Below, piece by piece: positions 40,210 through 54,700 of a DNA stretch of 64,000 nt. Below the pieces are notes generated by a model. The model saw nothing but the letters and a program-made list of their open reading frames with translations, had not been told where the DNA came from and made no database searches. The DNA is from Ophiostoma sp. CBS 140.51 (Eukaryota > Ascomycota > Sordariomycetes > Ophiostomatales > Ophiostomataceae): assembly GCA_029298735.1 (NCBI GenBank), contig JANSLP010000012.1, forward strand, positions 230,255-294,254. Reading direction: 5' to 3'. The translations under genes were made by a program, and so were the position numbers. Position 1 is the first letter of the stretch. Each line of letters begins with the position of its first letter.

Positions 40210-43200
40210 TGTGAACCGGTCGACGAGTTGTGAACCGTTATGTGTGAGTGTGAACTATATGTCCGCTGCTAAACATTATGACTTGTTAGTTCCGCTATCC
40301 GTGTCTCGAGTTTGAGTGCTGGTTGTGAGGTAATGTGTGGTAAAAGATCAAAACAAAAACAAAAAGAGAGACCAAACACAGATAAGTAGACGGGCAGAAA
40401 CAATCGAGAGGTTGAAAAGGTTAAAGAGGTTGACACTGAGAGAGAGGGGGAGTGGCCGGGCACACAAAAGGCGGGCGGGCTGGGTTTGCGTGGTTGACCC
40501 GAAACTCTGTCGGAGCACAAGAAACGGGATCGGAAGGTGTACAAGGTACGACAAGCCTGGGGTGTATATGCAGTAGAAGTGGACGACAGGTAAAAGACAA
40601 AAAGAGAGAAAGAACGGACAAGGGGCAGGAAGGCCGCACAAAGCACCACAGGATCGAGAAAAAGCAGAGGCGAGAACGCCAGAAAAAAAACGTGCGGCGC
40701 ACAAAGCGACAAAACGGGCAATGTGAACGTACCTGGGCGGAGAATATAGTGATTGCGTGCAGGGTGCAGACACGCGAGAACAAAATGCAGTCGAGAAGAA
40801 AAGAAAAAGAAAGAGAATGCGAAATATGACAAGGAGTCCCCACGCAACAGTCCAAAAGAGGACGAGCGGTGAAGCTACACGATGTCGGGTCCGGTTCCCC
40901 CGGTCGTCACATGGAACGGGCTGCTGGTGGCCGCGTCCCAAGACAAGCAGGAAAAGCCACCCGTGTGCGCGAGACACGCAGATGGGAAGGCCGGGACGGA
41001 AGGAGGGCAGAGGAGTAGAAAACCGGCTTAAGGTTTTGTTCTTTTCGCTGCAGTACGATCGTCGCGATGTCTCTCGTCCGTTCTGTCTGCGATTGTTCTG
41101 AAATGTGTTATTTTGGTGGCGCTCAACAGCCGGCAGCGTGGGAAAATAATGTCAGTCGAAAAGGCCGTTATATATGGCTGCGTCGTCCGTTTGTTGGGAT
41201 GTTTTCCCTTTTTGTTTCTTGTTTCCTCTTTCCTTGCACGTTGTCTGCTCAAGGTCTAGTCTGTGTCTCCTGGGGCGAGCCTTTTTGCGGCCTGGTCGTC
41301 GTACACGATGTTTCTTCAACGGGCGGGAGTGGAGAGAAAACGAGGGGGCGTCCGTGGCGGATTGTTTCGAGCTTTTGTTGTTTATTGTCGTCGAGAAACC
41401 GAGCAAGCAGTGGCGATCCGTCGTAAATTAAAAAGAGAGATGTTGACCAGACTGGAAAGAAAAAGAATGAAAGCCGACAACAATCACCAGAAAATTCAGG
41501 AGACGAGGTCAACGGTGAGGCGAGGGCAGAAATGGAGAGAGTAAGGCGTCTAAGGAAGCGGCAAAGGTTTGTCTTTCAGGGGAAAAGGGAGGGAAGATGC
41601 ACCGGATTCGAATTTGACGCGCGCAACGCGAGAGAGAGATGAGAGAGGTAAGGAAGAAAAGAAAAAGGGGTCACGAAAATAGAGAAAGGGGTAGAAATGG
41701 CAAACGAGGTGGTGGAGTTTGAGGAGAATACACAAGACACAATGAAGAAAACGAGAGGAGGAAAGTAGAAGGGAGGTGTTCGAGAGCGGCGTGTGAGAGA
41801 GGAGCAGAGAAGAGATGGAACGACAAGAAGAGATGGTAGAGAAAGTGAGCCAACGACCGTTGGGCATGGACAAGGGGAAAAGCTGCAAGGATACAGGTTC
41901 AGACGCAGGCGTGGTGTGGTGTGCGTGTGGGTATCTTTGCGGGACTCGTCTAATATGGCGTTGTGCGAGGAGGACGTGGGTGACGAAGAGAGAGAAAGAA
42001 GCGAGGAAGGGCGACAGCGGCAAGCTGGTGTACTGGTTCCTTAGCGACAGGAATAGATACACAGGACAAAGAAAGGCGGGCAGGCAAAAAGGACAGAAAA
42101 AAAGAAAACAGACAAAAAAGCTACCCGCCTAAAGATACGCAGCGGCAGCGGCAGGTTGTGTATCTGTTTGGCTCTATTGATGGGAACGGCGGCCAAGTGG
42201 GTGTGCTCGGCGCTTGTCCTGCAGCCGGATCGAACATGCAGAACCGGCAGCGGAGGACAATGCAGAATGTGGGAGAAGAGGGTGAGGATGAGGAAAGCAG
42301 AGAGAAGAGAGGGAAAGGGGGAGAGAAGAGTGTGATGAGAGAAAGGAGAAGGATGTGAAGAAAATTGAGCAGATAGAGTTGGGAGGAAAAGAGCGACGAG
42401 TTGCGAGGATAAGGTGAGGAAGGCGCGGGAAGTCGTGCTTTCCTTTCTTTTCTCGAGGCGGGAGAGTTGTGTGTGAGTGCATGTGTCTGTGTGCATATGG
42501 GGCAAGAACGAGCCAAATTAAGAAAGAGAGCGGCTAACAAAAAATGCAAGAGCCAAAAACAAACGGCTGCAGGCGGCGGTGCGGCGGCGGGGGTTGAGCG
42601 GCGAGCCAGGGTCAATGGTACGTTGCTGGAGACAAAGAGCAAGAGGCCGTCTTATTGGGGGAAACTTGGTGACGGACAAGAAAAAGCAAAAGAAAAGCGT
42701 GCAAGAGGACCAGTCCAGGCCCTGCTATTCCTGGGGGTAAGATCACCAGGCGAAGTCAATACTACCAGGGTTTGAGGAAGGCGCGATGAGAGAGAAAACC
42801 GTTGGAATTTCCTGTACAAATACTCCGGGGAGGAAGGTGCCACCGATGAAGCATGTCAACGACAAAAAATACAAATACGGAAGGGGCAACCGGCTTGGTT
42901 CTCATCAGATGAAAGTGCAAGAAGAACAGCAAAGAAAAATGAGCATTATCCTCCCATATGCCCGTACCAGTCAGTACAACTGTATGCGCTTCTTTTTCAC
43001 GGCTGCTTTTCATGCGATACCCGCCGCAGGGCGAACGCATGATGGGAGATACAGGGTACGGCGCAAAGAGAGACAAGAAGCAAAAAAGAGCGTGTGAAAG
43101 AGCAGGAAGGAAAGAAGCAAGAAATAAAAGCGGAGACGGGACTGGCGGGTGATGAACTGAAGGAAGGTGCAGGGGGGAGGGCATTAGGGCGAGCCAGGAA

Positions 43201-43637
43201 AATACGCAAATAAAAAACGAGACGGCGGTCGTTGAGAGATGGCAAAGGATTGGAAGCAGATAGGCTGAAATTCTTTTTGGGCTCGTTTCGCTTGTCTTTT
43301 TTGCATCGTCTTATTGGGCCATTAAGCTGGGGGCAGCCACAAGATATGGTCTTCATTGGTTCTGGCCCTGGCTTGATACCCCTGTTTCCGGTGAGAGGGA
43401 GTGAAGAGAAGGAAAAGAAGAGAGGCGATGCGCATGGAAAAGAAGCAGAGAGAGCGAGGAAAGGAAGTCAGTACTGAAAGTACGACGTATTGACAGTACT
43501 GCGGCGTCCGGAGGAAGGAGCATTGGAGTGGAGACATCACGCTGTGTGTGCGTGCAGACTCCAAGGAGTACTCACTTTCATGCTCTGCAGAGCAGTGCAG
43601 TACTCCATTTTTGGTGTAAGTCAGTCTCGGAGGTTCA

Positions 43638-43652
43638 GTGTGTGTGTGTGTG
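43638..43652. repeat. (GT)7 microsatellite
   Basis: Seven GT units plus a G, in non-coding sequence. Confidence 0.85.
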
Positions 43653-46642
43653 CTGCATGCACAGTCCCCCTCCGCAGTGCATTCTCTGCATCCCATCCCT
43701 CCATTTTCCCCCATTTCTGCCTCTCTGCCTCCCACCGTATGCATCAATATTGCCATAATTAGCCATTAAGTGGGGTTTCTTGCTTCTCTGGTTCCCAAGT
43801 TTTGCTGTTTCTTTGGTTCGGCGACCCTTCTTTTGGAGATGCTGATGGTGGAAATGGGCAGATTCGAGCAGCACAGCAAGTCGAGGGATGAAAGGGTGGT
43901 GGCGATCGTTCGGTTTCTATATCCTGGTGGGCATATCGGTATCTCCTCAACAGCTCTGTTTGGCTGCTTTGCTGTTCGTTTAGTCCCTGCCTAGTAGTTT
44001 GAGAGCGCCTTCTCCATAGGGCCACGGGCTGGTCTGGTTGGTGAAGGGCCAGCTGCGGTTCATTGATCGTCTTGGTGGTGAAAAAAAGAGTCTCATATCT
44101 TGAGAGAAAGAGAGGACTCGACGTCCGAACAAGCTCCAAGGTATCTCCTCACCCTCGAAAAGCCCACGCAACCCAAACACACCTTCAACAGGCCGTTAGC
44201 GCCGACTGGATCTGCGCTGTGCTGGCGCAACAGGGTCTCTGGAGCTAGAGATTGGCTGCCGTCAGCAAGGGTGGCTGCACGTCGGTTCCGGCCACGGGCG
44301 AATCACATGGCGCCTCTAGCCGCCATCACCCATCATGGGGGGGCCACCCAAAGGGGGGCCATGTTGAGCCAGGGTCGTTGAGTGGCGGGGGCCTTCTCTG
44401 CCGTGTGGGGAGCGCACTTCAAACGAGAACTTGAAGGCGTGAAAGGGCGAGTCAAAAATCGAGTTTGAGTGTCGACAGAATGCGTGATGCATTTTACCTT
44501 GCGCAGAAGGCAATGCAGCAAAATGGGAAAGCGCGCGGCCGAATCAGATCGGCGTGTGATTGAACATGTGACTTGCGCAGGCGTTCCTTCTCATTTGGCG
44601 ACAAGAGCTCGTGCCTGCTCTTTCCTTTTGCGATTCTTTGCGACGCTCGCCGTCATTCGTCGCAAAGGAAAAAGGCAGGAAAGAGTGTCGCAAATGGCAA
44701 GGCAAATGGGGGTCGTTGCTTCCTTGTCCAATGTCCAAGCTCCTTGCCAGGGGTGGAGCTTTGTGGGCGATCGCCCCGTTCGGACGCTGCCGTCCAACAA
44801 AGGCAAAAAAGATTAAAAAAATAAGTGCAAAAATAAATCAGATAAAAGAACGCCCCATGAAGTGGACCCGCTTTTCTTTCTCAGACCTCCAACCGCCACC
44901 AGAAACAGACAGACAAAACAGGCGGTTGTTGTTTAGCGCAACGGTCCCTGTTTTAAACATTGCCTAGTTGGGTATCGATCGATTTGCAGCGAGGAAACAG
45001 AGTCTTACATCGCATTGCAGAACGAACGGCTGCGTGGAGGGTGTTCTTGATAACCAGCATTTCTGATATTCTTTCATGAAAAGACAGCCCAATCCCGCGC
45101 TAGTTATCACGCCCATATGAACCACAATGCACTGCGAATCCTATCACATGAAACAGAGAGAATGTACTAATTGTGACGACTGGAGAAAGAACTCGTGTCT
45201 GCAACTGCAGTTGTCTACATTTCATGTGCGACCATAGCTCTTTTTTCTTCTTTTTTTTTCTTCTTTATGTTACCTTTCTTGGCCTCGTGCCTCGTGCCTC
45301 GTGCCCCGTTCTCATATATATGTCGTCCCCTCTGCTGTATCTTCTGCTGTCCTTCTGGCCCCATGCGGTACTTCCGCGCCTGTACGTCCTCCCAATCAAT
45401 CTGCGGTAGATGGAGGGGCAAGTGGAAGAATATGACTGTAATTCAGAAATAATGGAATGAACGAACAACGAAAGAAAGCAGTTGTGGACCTTGCATGCCG
45501 TACCTGGCATAAAAAGCAATGAACAAATACGAACGTAACGAGATGTCATACCGCATGGCCGCGCCTGCAGACACTTTATGAATGAGATGCGGTAGATGAG
45601 TGATAAATGGGGTAAATGTGACAGATTATATGAGGAGAGCTGTTGGTGAGATAAAAAAGATGTGGTGTTCAAACTAGTATTCAGGATATATCTCAATTCA
45701 GGAACAGCGTTGAATCAGAAATAAGGGTAAGGGACTTTCCATTTAGCCCTCAACGTCTGTCTTCAAATTTTCTTGTTAGCCCGTATTGTGTTTCTATCCA
45801 ACATCTGTCATTCTTACCTTTAGTTCTGGTTGATATCTCACCGCACTTCTGCCTCCCCTTCTCGGGTTGCCCTTTTTGCATGTATACATGTGGTACAGCA
45901 TGTCCTTTCGATGCTATCCATGTTTGTCGTTGAGTCGTTGAGCCATTACTCATTCTTGTCATTTCTTCTATTGCAAAGAAAATGTCTCAACCCTTCGGCT
46001 CTCTTCGATTCAGCCGTTCTTCTCGGCCCCGTAACTCAGCAGGATGCAAGTGGCCTCAACGAGTCTTTCCGTTCTTCGATGTAGCCTCCCATTTCTTCTA
46101 CCTGCATCTTGTCTTGCAAGACATTGTCTCTGACGTCGTGGGAGTACGCTCGAACCAAGTCGTGCTTCTGGACCTCCATCCACAGCACATGCTCGTATCT
46201 GCACCAAGTTCTATGTCCATTCTCCGATCTCGCTGCTTTCTCTTTGCAGGCCAATTCGGCCTCTTGTAGAAGATACAAAAAAAAATTGGCATCGTGAAGC
46301 CAAGTCCTGGATGTGATTCCGAATCTGTATGTGGACCAATGCAATTCCATTGATGGGATCCCCTGGGGAAAACCGATAGGTGGAGAGATGAGGGGCAGAT
46401 TGCCATCAATGCATGCAATGCTACCCTCCACAGAGGATTGTGGGATATGAAATGTGCACTCTTTTTCTATGTGTGTGTCTGTGCGATACGTCGTGTCTAG
46501 TAGGTGTTCATCAACAGTTTGGTATATCGTGCACGGTGGAACGGGGTACCTCAATATCAAATCCTCTGTCCAAAAAGAAATAAAAAGTGATCTGCCCAAA
46601 AGTCAAGTCTTAAAAAGTAGCAAGACCAGCTGAGATGAGAGC

Positions 46643-46660
46643 TTCTTTCTTTCTTTCTTT
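46643..46660. repeat. (TTTC)n microsatellite
   Basis: About four tandem TTTC units in non-coding sequence. Confidence 0.85.
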
Positions 46661-49387
46661 GTCTGCCACTCTTTCAAAGTACAGTGATGCACGGGTCTTT
46701 TCTTTCCATGTCTTTATTGATTCTTTTCAACGCCTTATTTTAATACTCCATAGACCTTGTTTATCCGAAATCAATGACAAGCTTTGAGACAGACGACAGG
46801 TGGTCAGCACGGTTAGATTCCGGTAGATCGCGGGTAGAAAATGCATTCCGGAGCCGACATGTTTATTCAATCGCCCCGTTGTTGTTGTTTTTACAGAAAA
46901 GCCTCGTCCTCACTCAAACCTGCAAGCTATCTAATTATCCGAGACTGCATACCCGTATCTTCCAAACCAAAGAATGGATCTGGATTCGTGGAGGCAAGAT
47001 GCACGGGAAACAAAACACAGGGTACACAATATAAAGAGCGGGTGTAAGTGTGTAAGTAAGCAAAGTGAGAGCATGTTGTAAGAGTAGGGCGGGAATGTTG
47101 TTGGTGATATCGTTGTCAGTTGGTGATGGCTCTTTGGCCCCCTCCCCGAGAGATGCCATCGTTCCATTTGACTTGTTGTAATGTTGGTTCTTGCAGTTTT
47201 TAATTTCAATGCAGCTCCTTCTTGTGCCTTGTTGCCCGATCATTGCCTCGCATAGAAAAGGAGTTCGACACCAGAGAGAGCTACTGTGCGGAAGCTATCC
47301 GTATCAATCAGCTTCTGCATTTTGTATTTTACATTTGCTACTCCCGGCAGGCTCCGGCAGGCTCGGTAGCCTTGCATACTATCTCCAAATCAATTGTGTG
47401 CCAGAATGGAGGACAAGCCTTTCGTACCCTGTCAATGCAACAGCTGAAAGAGGTCCTTGGCAACCAGACAAAAAAAAGCTTTGAAGATCGGCGACCTTTC
47501 CAGCTTTTTTTGTCTGTCTTTTCTTTACCATTTTCCGTTCCTGCCGTTGCAATATTGTATCGTCCAGGAAATAAAGGGCGCCCCTACGACATCGCCCAAA
47601 GCTTGACCCCTGTAGCTACCCCAGCTCTCGTTTTCTGCCTTTTCCAGCTTTTCCACGGCCTCGCGCTTTTTGTCGCGCTTTTTGGAAGGTGAACAATAGC
47701 AAAAGCAATTATGAAAAGAGAAAAAAGCACAGTAAACGCCATAATCAAAGCAAGGCTGCCACGCCACCGTTTGATTACACAACCATCTTCTCGATTTCCC
47801 AGCCCTGTGCATTCAAGGAAGGATAGCAGCAATCCACTTGTCACATCGCCATGGAAAGATGTCTTCAGGGCTTTTCACTTACAAAAGTACTCGACGTTGA
47901 TATCTTCTCTGCCTCTTTGTATGTTCTTGTTTCCCGTTTCTTCACCTTTAGCTCCCGCCAGACTCGTCCCGCGTCGTAAGATTACCACACACGCGCGAAT
48001 AATGGCTCTCTTTTGACAACAGTATTCTGTCAAGAGAAAAGAGGCAAAAAGAGAGTGGAAGAGATATATTCCAGCCCGCACGTCTCACGCATTTAGAGTG
48101 AAAGACAAGAGCAAACAGCAGATCCCTGGACGGTAAACCCGGTCAGTGCGGTGTGCCGTCTGTCCCCTCTCTCAGCCCGCCCCCCTTGTCATGATCCAGC
48201 CCACGATTCTTCACCCATGGCAGAGACAGAAAACGCCCCCCAATTGTCAATCTTCAAGAGCAATAAAAAGCAACTCAAGCTAGAATTGACCTTGGCATCA
48301 TTGATTGAAATGGGCTGCATCGCGCGCGGAGAACATCCGTCGCGTCTTGTCTTTGAACTGTTTTTTTTCTTGCGAATGCAACCGTAAAGATTGATTGCCC
48401 ACCGTCTTTCTTGTAGATTCTACGAAAAAGGGGTCTGTGTTCAAGCCCGATTTGCACGAATACATACGGTGTGGCTGTCTCAACTACACTTGACAGAAAG
48501 ACGGGCACGGGGAGCTGACAATTGGAGGAGGGAAATGCAAAGCAGGAACAGACTTGAAAGACATAAATGGCGACACCATCTTTTTCTTCCTTGCAAACGA
48601 AAAGACAGAGGGTTCCTGGTTGTGATAGTGATAAGGGATTTATATTCCAATGCTTGACATTAAGACAGCCTTTTCCCTCTCTTCTCTTTTCCCCTTTTGT
48701 TTTCGCCATCCCCTTTCACAATCGCCTTGTTGGTTTGATTTGCTGCCATCTTTTCGTCTCGACCCCCTCTTGAATCGCTTTATCTGCATTCATGCCGCTT
48801 TTTTATTCACAGAGTTTTCGTCACAATCCTGCGAGACACACGCAAGAAAACTTTCGATGCCCGAGAAACATGAGCCATCTCATCCCAGACATGCAAGAAA
48901 AAAAGGTTGGGGGTGGGCCAGCAAATATGCGGCCAGCTCTTTCTTCTCTCACACAATTCGGAGTGCTGAGACCTTCTGTCCTCCCCTTGCCACCTGGCTT
49001 TGGGTCCCCGGAGGTGGGTAATAAAGTGACTGAAAAGAAAGCACCCCATGTTCCCTGAGCCGTGGACAGACTAGGTCTGGCCTTGGCCCCTCTTTTTACA
49101 TCCATCACATTGCGCAAATCCCACCCTGGAATCACTATCACATTTCTGGCCTGTGCTCATTGAGACAAGGAAAGAAAGAGAGAGAGAAAATTATGGAGTG
49201 GAGAAAGATGAAAGACAATAAGAGAAAAAGAAGAGGAAAACCAAGAGACAGGACAAGGTAAAAAACGGATGCAACTTGCGCAAAAGGTAAAAAAGAAGCT
49301 ATGACCAGCTGCAAAAGCTGTGAAAACTGCCCCCAACGCATGGCATGGCTGGGAAGACCCCAGGACGTCGATTAAAGCATTACAAAC

Positions 49388-49403
49388 TACGGAGTACTCC
49401 GTA
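49388..49403. repeat. 16-bp perfect palindrome TACGGAGTACTCCGTA
   Basis: Reads identically on both strands. Half-site words ACTCCG(C/T) recur at about 49604 and 49724, and ACTCCGGG near 42829. It could be a remnant terminal repeat or a binding site. Confidence 0.6.
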
Positions 49404-51729
49404 TCCTTGCTTTCACCGAAGACAATGAGGATTTTCGAGCAGAAGTGCTCAAAAGACAAACAAGTAAGGCTTTGCGCCGCTTTGTAGTGCTCTCTCTTTG
49501 CTCATCAGGGCCTCACCTGATGTTGCATCGTGAGCTCTCTTCTCTTCCTCCGTGACCCTTGCTAAAGAGAAAAGAGCTATTGCAACCTGACTGCGACGCT
49601 AGAATACTCCGCATGATTTTCCCGTGCTCCCGCTCGCCGCGCTCCGTAAAAGACAAGCCTCGTTTCTTCTTTGTTCAGACCGATGCCCTCTTGTCAGCTT
49701 CGCCCTTGTCTTGAAGAGGCAATACTCCGTTGCCGATGTGAAAGAGCAAGACTAGCAGGGGGAATCACATCTTTTTTTTTCTTTTCCTTCTATTTGACGT
49801 TCACCTTTCTCTTTCCTGATATGGCAAGGTTTGTCGATCATGTCCATTTTTTCCCCTGACAAAAAGAAGACTGTGACGGTGCTGTGTTGCATGTTTTTGA
49901 TATTTCTCTTCAGCTGCTCGTTCAGCTTTAGTCTTTCCGATCCTTCATGCCATGCTCAGTCATAATCGGTGAAGATGAAGAGAAGACGAATAGCCATAAG
50001 AGGTCAAGGCTCGTCACATCGCATGGCCCACGAGGTTGCTCCAGTCTGCCCACATGAGGATTTTCGCACCCACAAGACCAGGCCGTATCTTGAGCAATAG
50101 GATACTGCACTGGAAGAGGATGCAGCGTGGGCAGTGTGGTGTGCTTTCAACGTCGCCTCTGTATGTGCATAAGGTATTAATAGAAGCAACTGACTAAACC
50201 CTTTCCGATTGACTTCTCTTGGCTGTTCATATGCAATGTGATAGAACGTCGGCGACTCTTGTCTATCCGAGAGAAAAAGAAGAGTGCGAACATTAAAAAG
50301 AAGTTTGACACTTGTCAACAGGTAGACTGCACACCACACTTGCTCTAGTAGGTGAGTTCACCGCGGTCGGACCATTCCACGAGTTGAAGTAGATAAATGA
50401 GGGGGGAAAAACAAGAGACAAAGAGCACGGACAATGTGGAGAGAAAGAGAGGATAGAGAGAAACAACTTCGTGCAGGCGCCACAATGTACCCTGTAAGCC
50501 TTGTCTTGATGGTTTTTTCACGCATGGCTTCCCCAGCACATCTTGTCTCAGCCTTCTTCTTTCATAGTCCCTGGCCTTTCCTGTTCCTTCTCGTATTCGC
50601 CTGACTGGCGGTGAAGATGGAGAGTGGCTAGAAGGAGAGGCTGTGAGCCCTATTGGAGTTCCAACTCCATGGCAGCTCTCGACGCAAAGACGTAAAAGGC
50701 CGTGTTGACTTTTCCTTGTCCAACCTCGCTTAAAAAGGCTACGAACGCCAAATGGCGACTGTCAACAAAGAGGCTGGGTCATTGGGCACAGACTTGAGGA
50801 CATGTGAGAAATAAAGGCATAATACGTCCATCTGTGTATTGTCTACCCTTGTTCCCTATGTGTCTGTCTTGTTCAGTTCATTCCGTAAGACAGCCCTCTC
50901 TCTCTCTCGGTGAGTTTTGTTTTGGGGGCGAGGTTACACAACAGATTTATCGGAGAAGGGCGAGGTACAGCTTGGACCGACACTTAAATTGACGGCAAAG
51001 GCAGTAGGCGATATGATGATGTACAGTTGGAAGAGGCGATTGTGTTGTCAGTTTCTCATTCATGGAAGAGGAACATCACCAAATTCCATGAAACGGAGGT
51101 GTCGCCGTGTCAGTATCGGTTTCCCTCTCACAATGTCCCATTGGCACATTTTGTATTGTCGGAACAGGTGTCTGATATGCAGTTTGTCTTGACCGGCTGC
51201 AGCATCCGACGACAGCACATCGTCGTATTGATGGCTTTTTGTCGGGTGTGGTACTGACAACGCGAGCATTGAGATGGTTGACGAAATGCTTTATACCGAA
51301 TACTTGGGTTAGACAGTAATGACTTCAAATGTTTTTGGGAAATATAATGAATTCCTTATGTATCAAAAACCGTTCCTTTTCATTCTTTTTTCATTCTCTT
51401 CTTTTTTAAAAAAACAAATGAAAAAAACAAGACAAGTTAAAGCCGTCATTATCAAATATTTTATATAATTATTGGAACACAAAACAAAAATAAACTTTTG
51501 AAATGTATTGAAAACAAACACTGGGTATATGAAACTAACGCTAAGTGATCTAAATGAATATCAGACCTGCTCATATTAGAATCCAGTACAACATAGAACA
51601 ATCATTGATCAAGACAAAACGATAACAATTAAAGGCCCAAACACTCATAAAGCAGCCCACTGATCGATCACTGACCTCAAAACTCCAATAACAATAGAAA
51701 CGTCCCAGTCCCCTTCCATCGCAACCACC

Positions 51730-54700
51730 TTAGAAGGTCATCCGCTTCTGCATGTCTGCTGGCACCTGCCAGCCGTGCGTGGCAGCAGCCCGTTTGTACG
51801 CCTCAAAGGCTTCGCCTATGCCATAGTCTCTGTTGTAGCGCTGCATGTCCAGCCGGGCTGGCCGGTCCAGGGCACTGATTGACAGTCGTACCTGTAGGAG
51901 CACGGCATCCGTCTGGTTCGCAGGTGTCCACCCGGTGCTCGTCAAGAGCTCCATGCACATGGCGCCGCCGGCCGTCACGTTGCCGCCACCTCCTTGTAAA
52001 AAGGACACGAATCGTGGCCGGATGACGCGGACCAGCGGCGGCGACATGGGGTAGTCGGCGCCGAAACGCAGTTCCAAAACAATCGACTTCGCTCCCAGGC
52101 GCATCATGTCGCTGGCCAGAGGAAGACTAAGGTCAAAGCTGTGCAGCTCCACGATCCACTGGAACATGTTGTCCATCCGTGCGAAATCAATATACCAGCC
52201 CAACTCGGCCAGCGGCGTGTTCTGCTGCACCTTTTGCATCCTGTCCATCTCCCGGGCCAGCGCCCGCTGTGCATTTGCTGTACACCACGAGGGAAGTGGT
52301 AGTTGTGGGAGCGAAGAGTAGTCCAACGTGCCGGGCTGGAACGGCGTCACGTTGAGGCGTACGGGAGAGGGGGTGGGGAGAGGCGCAGCCGGTGCCGATT
52401 GCAGGGCGGGCCGGGCCCTAGAAGGCACACGCATAGGCTCATCCATATCTGAGTCCGAAAGCAAGTCAATGACAACAGCCTTTTCCGGTATCTTGGTCCC
52501 CGCCGCGGGTCTTCTCCGTGCCGTAGTAGGGGGCACTTGCTTGTTGTTTTGCAATTGAAGATTCTCGACGCCCTTTGCAAGGAATGCTAGATCGCGGGCA
52601 TCCATTGTTATTGGTGCTGGTGACGTAGTCTTCGATCGCTTCGGACGACGCTCGCTGACCTCCCACGTACTTTGACGTGCCGGCATCGATGCCGTGGGGA
52701 CGACGATAATGCCACCCTGAGGGCCATACGCCGGCCTCCTAGGGTCTTGTTGGAAAAACTCGTCCTGTACACGTTGATCTGACTGCCAACGATGAATGGA
52801 ACTTTGAGCCTGCGTAGCCAAGCTGTGGGCGGATGACTGTGGAAGAGGGACAACTGTATGTATCGACGGCAGGGCCGTAGTCGTAGTGGCTGCCATCTGG
52901 TTGTACTTTGGTCGATTGTATACCGAAGAGTCAAACATAGTAGACAGCACAGACGAGCCCTGTTGTTTGAGTGCCGGAGCCGGAGCCGGAGCCGGGACCG
53001 GGGCGGGGGTTGCGACAGGGATATGCAGCGACGGCGACTGTGTTATCGTCACCGCCGCCCCGGGCTGTGCAAACAAAAAGCGGCACCGGCTCCAGTTTGG
53101 ATGTTGGACGACATAGTGCGGCGAACAGCTTGTGAATTTCGAGGGAGCGTTGATAATCTCGTTGAGGCTGATGACAGACTCCAAGTCCAGGACCGCATTG
53201 GGCCACTGTGTACCTTGATCCACACGGCCAGAATAACTACGACTGATATTGTAATCATGGCTGAAGTAAATGCCATTGCCGAACGCGCGACCATTCACCG
53301 TCACAGAAAAGTCCAGACCGGTCCTCAATATACTGTGCCAGTTTTCAATCTTGCTTCCATGCCACGCAAGAATTGTGGGGTGGTTTTGGTTGTCAGCCAT
53401 GGTCAACTGTTGCTGGAAGGCGTGGTCGGCTTCGGGCACCCCCTGCAAGAAACAAAATTGCAGAAAACCTCTTGGTGGCTGAGGTGCTGCTCCTGCCCCC
53501 GCTCCTGCTCCAGTTGCGAGATTCTCTTTCACCATGAGCTGCGGCTCTTGAATCTGCAAGATGCACGACCGGTTCGTTGCAACGATCCATCCCAGCACAA
53601 CAGCCGCCGCGGGAGAGACACCACTGACAGACTTCAAGTCAGTGACCGACGGCTTTTCCAGCTCAATTTTTAGGTGCTTCACTGGGGGCATTGTGTCAAG
53701 CAGAACCAGAAGCTGCGCTGCTTTGTTTAAAGGAGATATGTCATCAAAGTCTTTTGTGTACCGGAAAATCTCGGCAGGACAGTTGGAAGCATCGCCGTAA
53801 GAGCTGCTGAAGTGGTGGAGATATACTGTGGAATTCACTGTGTCCACGCCTGTTACAACAGCATGTCGAAGGGCATAGCTGGGGAAAGTGTACTGAGGCG
53901 ATGCGGGTAGGTATGGGTGATTTGTCGCAAGAGGGCCGCGCAGCGAGCTGGCAAATGGGTGAGTTGCCAGCTCGCCCAGGTAAACCACCACCCACTGGCC
54001 GGGCTTGTAACTACGAATCTCGGATCCGCCACTCATGGTTTGGGACAAGATGAAGGAGGTCCTATTTCCATAGCTCTTGCTGTACATGCCTTTGTATGGA
54101 TTGTTCCAGTCGGCAATCTTGAGTGGCAGTTGCGTAGGATACGCACGGACAGGGTCGATCTTGGCAGTGAGGGACGAATGCAAAGCTGCATAGCAAAAGT
54201 TGATGAGCAGGTCAACCACATTTGGTTGGCACAGGATCTCATACTCTGCGGAACGCCCCAAGCCCAGGTTCATGTGTTGGTACAGGCAAAGGTCGGTAGA
54301 GCAGACAGTCGGCTTAAGCGACCGATGTTTTTCTTCGACTTGTCTGTGACAAGCTTGGCAGTACATTGTGCAGTTCGTGAGCTGATCCATTGCAAACTGC
54401 ATCGCAACCAGCGGGAAGCTTTTTTGTTGGTGGCTCAGGTCGTCGTCAGTTTGGTTGGTGTTGTAGGCACTTTTCCCGCTCCTGTTTCTGGTGTTGTTGT
54501 TGACCACGGCATCTACAGCATCGGCCCACGGGCACTTGAAGTCCTCGTGGAATCGTGCCACTTTCAAAAAGTTTTCGTTCATAAAAGTGGCCAAGCTTTT
54601 GGATATCAAGATCTTGGAGAAATTGGCCCCCGTCTTACTGGGAAGCAGGGTTTTCCGCTCGCTTTTCGGTACTTCAAAGGCTTCCATAGCGTCGTCTACA

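Larger units (their letters stand above)
40210..51729. other. 11.5-kb interval without a convincing gene
   Basis: Six frames contain only short or low-complexity openings. From about 40300 to 43300 the + strand is strongly purine-rich, so the WD40-gene side reads as a very long pyrimidine-rich leader. Other contents are a (GT)n run (43638-43652), a (TTTC)n run (46643-46660), a GCTCTGCAGAGC palindrome near 43583 and a 16-bp palindrome at 49388. An AT-rich block (51330-51700) flanks the PARP-gene stop. Non-coding RNA, long leaders or heavily intron-split genes cannot be excluded. Confidence 0.5.

Noticed and set aside
42215..42260. tRNA B-box-like GTTCGATCC on the minus strand
   Set aside because: The flanking bases do not form a T-arm or acceptor stem.
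46036..46599. 187-codon minus frame with protein-like composition
   Set aside because: Begins at TTG; the next ATG is 83 codons in. No recognisable domain, and the length is near chance for an 11.5-kb search. Worth a homology search only.
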